A stretch of 64,000 nt of DNA from Roseivirga seohaensis (GTDB taxonomy: Bacteria; Bacteroidota; Bacteroidia; Cytophagales; Cyclobacteriaceae): assembly GCF_001592945.1 (NCBI RefSeq), contig NZ_LRPB01000046.1:62001-126000 (forward strand), given 5' to 3'. Position 1 is the stretch's first letter, and every line of letters begins with the position of its first letter. The position numbers were made by a program, and so were the translations under genes. This document shows positions 7,281-14,257 of this stretch, in pieces. The notes under the pieces are model-generated. The model did not search any database and had not been told where the DNA came from. It saw only the letters and a program-made list of their open reading frames with translations.

Positions 7281-8267
7281 TTATAAATCTAATAATGTCT
7301 TAAATACCTTGAGTGCCTTCCCCGATTCAAGCGATTCCCGTGCGTAACCCACTGCATCATCGGAGCTATAGCCTTTACCGCATTGTAAAGCCATAGCCGA
7401 ATTGGCAATCACTACCTCGTTTTGGGCTTTTTTACCTTCGCCTTTTAATATCCTCTCGAAAATTTTGGCCGATTCTTCCACGGTTTCGCCACCAAAAATG
7501 GCTTCGGGCTGAATTCGGGTAAGACCTAAATCTTCAGGTTGAACAATTTCTTCCTGCAAATGCGTGATTTTCTTAAAACCTCCTGTCAATGAAATTTCAT
7601 CATAACCATCGAGGGCATGCAAAATCACAAACTGCTTATCGGTTTTTTGGTAAAGGTAGCCGTATAATCTGGCCAACTCTAGACTAAACACTCCTACCAA
7701 TTGTTTTTTCGGGAACGATGGATTTACCATTGGCCCCAACATATTGAAAAAGGTTTTTACGCCTAAGTCTCTTCGAATGGGTGCTACGTTTTTCATAGCT
7801 GGGTGAAAAAGTGGTGCATGCAAAAAGGCAATTCCGCTTTCGTCCAAACTCTTTTTGAGCTTACCAATGTCGTTGGTGAATTCGTAACCGAAATGCGCCA
7901 TCAGATTCGAAGAACCAGAAACAGAGGACACGCCATTGTTTCCGTGCTTGGCTACGTTCTGCCCTGCACCAGCCACTATAAATGAGCTTAGTGTAGAGAT
8001 GTTAAAGGTGTTCTTTCCGTCTCCGCCTGTTCCACAAAGATCGATGGCATCGTATTCTGGAATATCTACCGGCACACAAAGTTCTAGCATGGCATCGCGA
8101 AAGCCTTCGAGTTCCTCCACTGTGATACTTCGCATTAAGTACACCGTTAGAAATGCCGCCACCTGACTCTGATTGTATTTCCCCAATGTGAGGTTCATCA
8201 AAATCTCCTTTGCTGTGGTCTTATCCAGCGATTTATATTCTATAAGTTGGTTTAATATGTCTTTCAT
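7281..8267 (-). CDS. trpD: anthranilate phosphoribosyltransferase
   Basis: 328 aa, normal length. Transfers phosphoribose from PRPP to anthranilate. The PRPP-binding GTGGDGKNTFNIST loop and the KHGNNGVSSVSGSSNLM anthranilate-site loop are both intact, followed by RRDLGVKTFFNMLGP (anthranilate-binding Arg/Asn region). Free-standing rather than fused to TrpG. Lies between trpG and trpC. Confidence 0.97.
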   Translation of the reverse strand: MKDILNQLIEYKSLDKTTAKEILMNLTLGKYNQSQVAAFLTVYLMRSITVEELEGFRDAMLELCVPVDIPEYDAIDLCGTGGDGKNTFNISTLSSFIVAGAGQNVAKHGNNGVSSVSGSSNLMAHFGYEFTNDIGKLKKSLDESGIAFLHAPLFHPAMKNVAPIRRDLGVKTFFNMLGPMVNPSFPKKQLVGVFSLELARLYGYLYQKTDKQFVILHALDGYDEISLTGGFKKITHLQEEIVQPEDLGLTRIQPEAIFGGETVEESAKIFERILKGEGKKAQNEVVIANSAMALQCGKGYSSDDAVGYARESLESGKALKVFKTLLDL

Positions 8268-8385
8268 CTTCTTTTATTAGTTATCAGAAATCAGAAAATC
8301 AGTGGATCAGGATTTAGTAAATGAGGTGAGTTCCTGTTTTCTGATCACCGTTTCACTGTTTACTGAATCATTGAGCCAATTCTCA
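8268..8385. repeat. trpD-trpG spacer repeat that extends into trpG coding sequence
   Basis: The spacer half (8272-8306) reads TTATCAG, AATCAG, AATCAGTGGATCAGGA; the matching CTGAT half (CCTGTTTTCTGATCACC, TTTCACTGTTTACTGAATC) lies at about 8331-8372, inside the 3' end of trpG. The repeat therefore encodes roughly the last 20 residues of TrpG. Confidence 0.75.
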
Positions 8386-8936
8386 AGCAATTTATGCCCA
8401 TACTCTGTCATGATGGATTCTGGGTGAAACTGCACTCCTTTAACATCATATTCTTTATGACTGATGGCCATGATTTCACCAATTTCGTCATAGGCGGTTA
8501 CTTCAAGTTCACTTCCTAGATCCTCCTTACTCACATTCCAGCTGTGGTAATGGCAAATTTCATATTCGCTTGGAATGCCATTGAAGAGTCTGTCCTCAGG
8601 CTTCACCACTTTAATTTTGCTCGAAACACCATGCAATACTTCGGACATATTATAAAGTGAAGCTCCATATGCCTCGGCAATGGCCTGATGCCCCAAGCAA
8701 ACACCTAAAATACTTTTGGTTGCCCCATAACGCTTTATCAGTTCAGGCATAATTCCCGCTTCTTCTGGAATTCCTGGTCCAGGAGAAAGCAAAATCTTAT
8801 CATAAGCCTCCACTTCGTCTAGTGCAATTTGATCGTTTCGTACCACGGTCATTTCTGCATCGCCCCCCAACTCGCGCAGGTAATGCACCAAGTTGTAGGT
8901 GAATGAATCGTAGTTATCTAGTATTAGTATCTTCAT
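8307..8936 (-). CDS. trpG: anthranilate synthase component II (glutamine amidotransferase)
   Basis: 209 aa. Supplies ammonia from glutamine to TrpE. Class I amidotransferase triad: Cys80 (GVCLGHQ), His171 and Glu173 (VQFHPES). Oxyanion motif SPGPGIP is present. The fold ends near residue 189 (LLENWLND); residues 190-209 are encoded by the ATCAG/CTGAT repeat and look like an added tail. Such proteins may also serve PabB in folate synthesis. Operon position between the four-helix-bundle gene and trpD. Confidence 0.96.
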   Translation of the reverse strand: MKILILDNYDSFTYNLVHYLRELGGDAEMTVVRNDQIALDEVEAYDKILLSPGPGIPEEAGIMPELIKRYGATKSILGVCLGHQAIAEAYGASLYNMSEVLHGVSSKIKVVKPEDRLFNGIPSEYEICHYHSWNVSKEDLGSELEVTAYDEIGEIMAISHKEYDVKGVQFHPESIMTEYGHKLLENWLNDSVNSETVIRKQELTSFTKS

Positions 8937-8985
8937 TTTGTTCAGTTATCGGTTATCGGTATATCAGGAATCAGTTTATCAGGGT
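8937..8985. repeat. ATCAG arm between trpG and the four-helix-bundle gene
   Basis: Reads CAGTTATCGGTTATCGG then ATCAGGAATCAGTTTATCAGGG. The 20-mer starting ATCAGGAATC matches, at about 16 of 20 positions by eye, the reverse complement of words in 9358-9419, so the two arms could pair across the intervening gene. Confidence 0.75.
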
Positions 8986-9357
8986 TTATTGTTTCTCCTG
9001 TTTGCTCTTAACTAAGTAATTGATGTAGCCGTTAATGATTCGAATACATTCTTCCACTTGTTCATCGTACTTCTTTGCTAGTTTCTCATCAATGTATCCT
9101 TCATCATAGGCCACAGTTATGTGGTCTTGTATTTCAGTTAAAGAACCTCTAGAAACCCTACAAAACTGGATATTCTCCTGATAATGAAACCTTCCGTAGC
9201 CTTCAGCTAAATTGGCAGTAACAGATCGCGAAGCCCTGATAATTTGATCAACAAGTTTGAATTTCTCCTCGACAGGAAAAGTCTTTGTCAAAGCCGATAT
9301 ATCGTTCCTTAGCACTCTACCCTTTTTCCAAGCTTCTAAATCCTTAAAACTCTTCAT
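8986..9357 (-). CDS. four-helix-bundle protein (23S rRNA IVS protein / S23 family)
   Basis: 123 aa. The start MKSFKDLEAWKKGRVL, the mid segment IIRASRSVTANLAEGYGR and the later CRVSRGSLTEIQDHI are the signature of the TIGR02436-type four-helix-bundle family. Members include proteins encoded in intervening sequences of 23S rRNA and the Avd accessory protein of diversity-generating retroelements; the family forms pentameric, basic bundles thought to bind nucleic acid. It is not a tryptophan enzyme. It sits in the trp operon between trpG and trpE, flanked on one side by ATCAG words and on the other by CTGAT words, so it looks like a cargo gene between inverted arms. Function in an mRNA context is unknown. 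Confidence 0.9.
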   Translation of the reverse strand: MKSFKDLEAWKKGRVLRNDISALTKTFPVEEKFKLVDQIIRASRSVTANLAEGYGRFHYQENIQFCRVSRGSLTEIQDHITVAYDEGYIDEKLAKKYDEQVEECIRIINGYINYLVKSKQEKQ

Positions 9358-9419
9358 CTGATTATTTTTTTCTCCGTTCCTAATTCCTGATCCACTGATT
9401 TTCTGATCCCTGATTACTA
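9358..9419. repeat. CTGAT arm between the four-helix-bundle gene and trpE
   Basis: Reads CTGATTATTT, then CCTGATCCACTGATTTTCTGATCCCTGATTACT. Words are the inverse of the arm at 8937-8985. It ends at the trpE stop codon. Confidence 0.75.
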
Positions 9420-10829
9420 CTATCTAATATTCTCCGCCATTTCAATGGCCTTTCTCAATGCTCCTAGCTTATTATTTACTTCTTGTAGTTCAGAGGCTTT
9501 GTCTGATTTAGCGACTACGCCAGCACCTGCTTGAAAGTGTAGATTGCTGTTTTTGCTCAGAAAAGAACGGATCATAATGGCATGGTTGAAATTGCCATCG
9601 AAACCCATGAAACCAATAGCGCCACCGTAATAGCCTCGTCTAGTTTTTTCGTATTCGTTGATCAGTTGCATGGCACGGACTTTCGGAGCGCCAGAAAGCG
9701 TTCCAGCTGGGAAAGTGCTTGTTACCATGTCGGTTGATAGCACATCGGCATTCAGTGTTCCTGTTACCTTCGATACCAAGTGAATAACATGCGAGTAGTA
9801 TTGAATTTCTTTATAGGTATCCACTTTCACATTCGATCCAGCACGACTTAAATCGTTGCGTGCCAAGTCCACCAACATGACGTGTTCCGAATTTTCTTTT
9901 GGATCATTATGAAGTGCCTTGGCCAACTCTGCATCTGCCTCATCGTTTCCTGTACGTTTGAAGGTTCCTGCAATCGGATGGATAGTGGCCTCGCCATCTT
10001 TAATCACCAATTGTGCTTCGGGCGAAGAACCGAATATTTTGAAGCTACCGTAGTCAAAGTAGAAAAGGTAAGGCGAAGGATTTACCGACCTTAGGGCACG
10101 ATAAACGTTAAACTCATCTCCCTTAAAGCCCTTCTGAAACCTTCTCGAAAGCACAATCTGAAATACATCCCCTCTGTGACAATGATCAATTCCTTTTTGA
10201 ATGATGTTCAAAAATTCATCATCTGTATAGTTAGAGCTTTCTTCGGCTATGGTTTTGAATTCGTAAGATGGATAGTTCTTATTGTTCACCAAATTGATAA
10301 TTGGCTCCAAACCTTTAGGTGCAGTTCCTTCTGGCGAATGCTCAAAAACATAGAGTTCGTTTTTGAAATGATCGATGGCGATGACATAGCGGTACACATG
10401 GTAAAGCACATCGGGAATTCCATATTGATCTTCTTTCTTTTCGTTTACTGGAATGTTCTCGAAATACTTGACCGCATCGTAGCCAATGTAACCGAAAAGG
10501 CCATTATTGATGAATTTGTAAGGGTTATCATCTGACTCGAAGCTCTTTGAAAAGGCACTGAGCTCATCACCCACCTTACTGTTTTCTACTTGGTATTGCA
10601 TTTCCACTTGGCCGGGCAACTGCTTTGTCAATTGACCATCTTTCAACCTAAAACTGGCCAAAGGCTCGCAACAGATGTAAGAAAAGCTATTGTCATTTCC
10701 ATGATAATCAGAGCTTTCCAGCAAAATTGGATTCTCGTATTTGTCGCGCAACTTTAAGTAGATACTCACCGGGGTGACGGTATCTGCCAATAGTTTTTGC
10801 GAGGTAGTATTTAATATAATCTTGTTCAT
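9420..10829 (-). CDS. trpE: anthranilate synthase component I
   Basis: 469 aa from the ATG at 10829; an upstream in-frame TTG at 10844 is less likely. Converts chorismate and TrpG-derived ammonia to anthranilate. The LLESSDYHG motif near residue 36 is the tryptophan feedback-binding LLES motif. Chorismate-binding signatures are HPIAGTFKRTG, MLVDLARNDLSR, STFPAGTLSGAPKVRAM, YYGGAIGF and QAGAGVVAKSD. Missing any would suggest PabB, and the trp context supports TrpE. First structural gene of the operon; its start is 22 bases after the T-run of the attenuator. Confidence 0.97.
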   Translation of the reverse strand: MNKIILNTTSQKLLADTVTPVSIYLKLRDKYENPILLESSDYHGNDNSFSYICCEPLASFRLKDGQLTKQLPGQVEMQYQVENSKVGDELSAFSKSFESDDNPYKFINNGLFGYIGYDAVKYFENIPVNEKKEDQYGIPDVLYHVYRYVIAIDHFKNELYVFEHSPEGTAPKGLEPIINLVNNKNYPSYEFKTIAEESSNYTDDEFLNIIQKGIDHCHRGDVFQIVLSRRFQKGFKGDEFNVYRALRSVNPSPYLFYFDYGSFKIFGSSPEAQLVIKDGEATIHPIAGTFKRTGNDEADAELAKALHNDPKENSEHVMLVDLARNDLSRAGSNVKVDTYKEIQYYSHVIHLVSKVTGTLNADVLSTDMVTSTFPAGTLSGAPKVRAMQLINEYEKTRRGYYGGAIGFMGFDGNFNHAIMIRSFLSKNSNLHFQAGAGVVAKSDKASELQEVNNKLGALRKAIEMAENIR

Positions 10830-10850
10830 TTTTCGGTTCTTCAATGGCCT

Positions 10851-10884
10851 AAAACAAAAAAAGCCTGCGTGAAGCAGGCTTTTG
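10851..10884 (-). terminator. trp attenuator terminator
   Basis: On the minus strand AAAGCCTGC (10883-10875) and GCAGGCTTT (10869-10861) form a perfect 9-bp stem with a TTCAC loop, followed by TTTTTGTTTT. It lies between the Trp-rich leader peptide stop (10920) and the trpE start (10829), the position of an attenuator. GTGAA at about 10913-10917 could pair with the loop TTCAC as part of an antiterminator, but no strong alternative pairing was established by eye. Confidence 0.88.
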
Positions 10885-10919
10885 AATATCGTTATATTAC
10901 ATATAGCATGTGTTTCACA

Positions 10920-10976
10920 TCAACTGAGTTCAGTTAAATGCCACCACCATGCGCTATGTAAATTTGTGTTTCTCAT
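10920..10976 (-). CDS. trpL: trp operon leader peptide with three tandem Trp codons
   Basis: An 18-codon reading frame, MRNTNLHSAWWWHLTELS, with TGG-TGG-TGG at codons 10-12, ends at TGA 10922-10920. Trp is the rarest amino acid, so three in a row in a short frame directly upstream of a terminator and trpE is the classical signature of ribosome-mediated transcription attenuation: stalling at Trp codons under tryptophan starvation would favour an antiterminator and allow trpE transcription. No Shine-Dalgarno sequence is seen; TTTGGGG precedes the ATG. The start lies about 8 bases after a promoter -7 box, so the transcript leader may be absent or nearly so. Confidence 0.88.
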   Translation of the reverse strand: MRNTNLHSAWWWHLTELS

Positions 10977-10983
10977 TATGCCC

Positions 10984-11014
10984 CAAATCTAGGAAAGGAT
11001 TTTTCTAAAGCAAA
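10984..11014 (-). promoter_or_regulatory. Bacteroidota-type promoter of the trp operon
   Basis: TTTG at 11014-11011, a 19-base spacer and TAGATTTG at 10991-10984 match the Bacteroidota -33/-7 consensus TTTG-N19-TAnnTTTG exactly. Transcription should start about 10976-10980, at or just before the trpL ATG. Confidence 0.75.
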
Positions 11015-11146
11015 CAGAAAATTAAAATTTTCCATTTGAGGTTACTTTTCTATCCAGAAACTGAAGTGAAAAGCCATTCAACCGACATTCTTGTTTTTAT
11101 CATTGAGGAATACCTTAAATTGTGAGCTCAAAAAAACGCTTAAGCC

Positions 11147-12004
11147 ATGACCCGCAAATTGAATTTTTTAGTTGCTGCAATTCTTCTTTTTTCTTTCAAC
11201 TCGTTAGCCTTTCAGGGGCAAAAACTTCAAGAACAAGTAGACTTAACTTCTAAGATTACTGGCCATACGGAAATCAAAGGCAATACAAAACTAAAGGATC
11301 GTCATGCACAAGAATCGCGTGAAATAGTAGCTGATTTCTTAAAGAATGAGCTTTCTGAGTTTATCGATCAAGTTGAAATTGAGAACTACAGCGCCACGGG
11401 AAATAATGTGGTAGGCACCATTATGGCCACTACAAAAACTGATGAATGGGTAGTTTTAGGTGCTCATTATGATTCTGTAAAAGATTGCCCTGGCGCAAAT
11501 GATAATGCCTCAGGTGTGGCTTTGGTGTATTCTGTAGCCAAGCATATTGCAGGTTTAAATTCACGTAAATACAATATGAAGATTGTTTTCTTCGATGAAG
11601 AAGAGCGCGGCCTAATAGGCAGTAAAGCTTACGCTAAAAAACTAAAGGATGAGAAATTCAATATTGTTTCGGTACATACCATTGACCAAATGGGTTGGGA
11701 CAATGATGGCGACCGCGGTTTTGAATTGGAAATGCCTACCGAAGCACTAAAAGATCATTACTTAAAAGTAGCCAAAGATTATGGTTATGAATTCCCAATC
11801 CATATGTCTACCGTAACTTCTACCGACCACCGTTCTTTCAGAAATGTGGGCTTTAATGCCATTGGTTTGACTGAAGAATATGTAAACAAAGACACTACTC
11901 CACATTACCACAAACCAACCGATACTTTCGAAACCATCAACTTTGAATACTTAGGAACAATTACAGTATATGTACAAAAGGTATTTGAGGAGTTGTTGAA
12001 GTAA
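11147..12004 (+). CDS. secreted M28-family metallopeptidase
   Basis: 285 aa with a signal peptide (MTRKLNFLVAAILLFSFNSLAF). The zinc aminopeptidase fold has all metal and catalytic residues in the M28 spacing: His107 (GAHYDS), bridging Asp119 (GANDNASG), catalytic Glu151/Glu152 (FFDEEERGLIGSKAY), Asp180 (TIDQMGWD) and His255 (HYHKPTDT). Probably an exported or periplasmic aminopeptidase releasing N-terminal amino acids from peptides. Divergent from the trp operon with a 170-base shared upstream region past trpL; no clear promoter found. Confidence 0.92.
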   Translation: MTRKLNFLVAAILLFSFNSLAFQGQKLQEQVDLTSKITGHTEIKGNTKLKDRHAQESREIVADFLKNELSEFIDQVEIENYSATGNNVVGTIMATTKTDEWVVLGAHYDSVKDCPGANDNASGVALVYSVAKHIAGLNSRKYNMKIVFFDEEERGLIGSKAYAKKLKDEKFNIVSVHTIDQMGWDNDGDRGFELEMPTEALKDHYLKVAKDYGYEFPIHMSTVTSTDHRSFRNVGFNAIGLTEEYVNKDTTPHYHKPTDTFETINFEYLGTITVYVQKVFEELLK

Positions 12005-12071
12005 AGGCTGCATAATTATTAATCCATGAGGCTTAACCCTATTTTTGGCTTTCTTATAAAATCAAATTGAT

Positions 12072-12653
12072 ATGCTCGGTTTAAAACTTGCCACAGACCC
12101 ACGTTGGGCACATTTAGCAGAAACTAATATTGAAGAAATTCTAACAGACCATGCTTGGTGCGAACAAAAAGCAGCTACCAATGCCATCACCATTATTGCG
12201 GGGAATTCGGAACATACTGAACTGGTAACTGAACTACTGATTTTGGCGCAAGAAGAGCTCGAGCATTTTAGAATGGTGCATGAAATCATAAAGAAACGTG
12301 GCTATACTTTAGGGCGAGAACGAAAAGACAGCTATGTCAATGAACTTTTTAAAGCGAGAATTAAAGGTGGCAGCAGACAACAAAGCTTGGTAAACAGACT
12401 CTTATTTTCTGCCATGATTGAAGCCAGAAGCTGCGAACGCTTTAAAGTGCTCTCTGAAAATATCAAGGACGAAGAACTCTCTAAATTTTACTATCAACTT
12501 ATGGTAAGTGAAGCTGGGCATTATACTACATTTCTAGGTTTTGCCAAAAAATACGGTGAAGGTTTAGATGTAGATAAACAATGGAAAGAACTGATTGAAA
12601 TCGAAGGCGAGATTATACAACGCTACGGTAAATCAGAGACGATTCACGGTTAA
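12072..12653 (+). CDS. miaE: tRNA 2-methylthio-N6-isopentenyl adenosine-37 hydroxylase
   Basis: 193 aa, MiaE family. Diiron monooxygenase that hydroxylates the isopentenyl group of ms2i6A37 in tRNA. Diiron ligands are seen in the ferritin-like order: Glu in TNIEEIL, EELEHF (E..H), EARSCERF and EAGHYTTF (E..H). Length agrees with the family. It is monocistronic or follows the peptidase by 67 bases. Confidence 0.93.
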   Translation: MLGLKLATDPRWAHLAETNIEEILTDHAWCEQKAATNAITIIAGNSEHTELVTELLILAQEELEHFRMVHEIIKKRGYTLGRERKDSYVNELFKARIKGGSRQQSLVNRLLFSAMIEARSCERFKVLSENIKDEELSKFYYQLMVSEAGHYTTFLGFAKKYGEGLDVDKQWKELIEIEGEIIQRYGKSETIHG

Positions 12654-12679
12654 TTCGATCAAGCAATAGTAAAGACTAT

Positions 12680-12722
12680 AAAAAAACGCCCTTTCAAGAA
12701 AGACTTGAAAGGGCGTTTTTTT
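12680..12722. terminator. bidirectional terminator between miaE and the EEP lipoprotein gene
   Basis: A perfect inverted repeat AAAACGCCCTTTCAAG / CTTGAAAGGGCGTTTT with a 5-base loop; A-run before and T-run after serve both strands of this convergent pair. Confidence 0.92.
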
Positions 12723-12735
12723 AAGGTATTGATTT

Positions 12736-13626
12736 TTAATTATTATTCAACCGAATCATAACAGGCCTGTGGTCGGATACTTGAGATTCAAATGTGGTTT
12801 GACAATTGTCGAGTTTCAATACTAGGGTTTCTGTTGCCTTTGTAAAAAGCTCATTAGTGATTAGAATTTGATCGATTTGGCTAGGCCAAGAAGGGTACGA
12901 CCATTCACTTGAAGGCCCTTGAGCAATAGGCATGGTAGCAAATTTATAGTTCGCATTGTCATCGATAAAGTTCTGATAAACATTATCTGCTTGGTCTACA
13001 ATTTCATCATTAAAATCTCCGAGTAAAATCACATTCTCATTTGGCAAATTAGTATCAATGTAGTCTTTCAGTAATACAGCCCCACTTCTTCTTCTGTCTT
13101 CTGAACCATTACAACACTTCATATGAACATTAATGATGTTCACCGTCAAGCCGTTAATATGCTGAAATTTCATGTATAGTGGCCTTCTTACACTGGTGAA
13201 AGCAAAATTGTAATCGTCATTACTGCTTTCTGGAAATAGGTTTTCGGGTTGCGTCAATACTGTAACTTCAGAAGTCTTATACATATATCCCACCCACTGT
13301 GAGCCTGCATAGTCCTCAACATGACCCGACCAGCCATCTAAAGCATCAACAAGAGCATTAAACTCTGACTTTGAGGTAATCTCTTGAAGTGCGATTACAT
13401 CCACATCTGTATCTTCAATGATTGTTTTTACCGCGACCGCAGTATTGGTGTGCACCGGGAAATTTTCAATATTCCAAGTCACCACTTCTAGAGTACTCTC
13501 TCCAACTTCCGGCAGACAAGCATCGTAATTTGGGGTTTCTACCACCGGATCTGGCGTTGGGATATCTCCTCCCCCACAAGCTGTTGCCAAAAAACAAATC
13601 ACTACCACCGATCTCCACAACTTCAT
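12736..13626 (-). CDS. endonuclease/exonuclease/phosphatase-family lipoprotein
   Basis: 296 aa from the ATG at 13626; an in-frame ATG further upstream (13671) would put 15 residues before the signal peptide. The leader MKLWRSVVVICFLATAC-GGGD is lipoprotein-like: Cys followed by GGGD, the Bacteroidota surface-export type context, although Leu is at -4 rather than -3. The EEP (DNase I-like) fold shows TWNIENF, ALQEI, LGDFND and SDHRPV, so the metal and catalytic residues are present. Probable extracellular or outer-membrane nuclease/phosphodiesterase. Convergent with miaE. Confidence 0.88.
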   Translation of the reverse strand: MKLWRSVVVICFLATACGGGDIPTPDPVVETPNYDACLPEVGESTLEVVTWNIENFPVHTNTAVAVKTIIEDTDVDVIALQEITSKSEFNALVDALDGWSGHVEDYAGSQWVGYMYKTSEVTVLTQPENLFPESSNDDYNFAFTSVRRPLYMKFQHINGLTVNIINVHMKCCNGSEDRRRSGAVLLKDYIDTNLPNENVILLGDFNDEIVDQADNVYQNFIDDNANYKFATMPIAQGPSSEWSYPSWPSQIDQILITNELFTKATETLVLKLDNCQTTFESQVSDHRPVMIRLNNN

Positions 13627-13733
13627 AATGTTTTTTTTGTGCAAAATTAAACGATATTTCATGCATTGCATGATTAATCTCTATCAATTCGTATTAAGCT
13701 AACATTACCTTTTTCGCGCTGAAAGTCAAAGAT

Positions 13734-14240
13734 CTACTCACAAATACGGCCATATAGTTTCCAATTAGAAATCACCTTTACATAATCTCCATCGACTTGA
13801 AAAACTTCACTGATCGGTTTCCATTTAGCATTTGAAGTATCAAAAGCTCCAGAAACATCATAGTCTGCAAGCTTCCCATTTACTACCGGCACTTGGATTT
13901 CGACTACATCTTTCGTCTTCACCCAAACCTCTACCTCAAAGGCTTCCGCTTTAGGATTGATTAAGTAGGTAAACGTTTCGGCTTCCCAAGTTTTCAAGTC
14001 TACCTCGCCTTTTGATTTCTTCACTACTACATCTTCAGTTCCGAAATCATCCAAAGCCAATTTGAATCTAATTTTGACTCCTTCGTGCATGCAAAATGTA
14101 ACGGTTTCTGTTCCAAAATCAAGTTCGGTAACCGTAACTTTTGGAGTATTTTTTAAGTGGTGAACATTTGGAAGTTGGGCACTAAACAGTATTATCGAAA
14201 CCAATACCGTACACAAGCCAAAAGAAATCCGAGAACCCAT
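13734..14240 (-). CDS. secreted protein of unknown function
   Basis: 168 aa. N-terminal hydrophobic segment (GLCTVLVSIILFSAQL) is a signal peptide or anchor. The rest is beta-rich and Val/Lys/Asp-rich, suggesting a single Ig- or lipocalin-like domain; two Cys (FCMHEG near 50, ICE at the end) may form a disulfide. No family recognised. It starts 17 bases after the NRAMP-like gene on the same strand, so the two are probably co-transcribed. Confidence 0.72.
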   Translation of the reverse strand: MGSRISFGLCTVLVSIILFSAQLPNVHHLKNTPKVTVTELDFGTETVTFCMHEGVKIRFKLALDDFGTEDVVVKKSKGEVDLKTWEAETFTYLINPKAEAFEVEVWVKTKDVVEIQVPVVNGKLADYDVSGAFDTSNAKWKPISEVFQVDGDYVKVISNWKLYGRICE

Positions 14241-14257
14241 TTTTAGACGTATTTTAC

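Noticed and set aside
10830-10844. TTG start of trpE at 10844
   Set aside because: It lies almost on the T-run of the attenuator; the ATG at 10829 gives the expected N-terminus.
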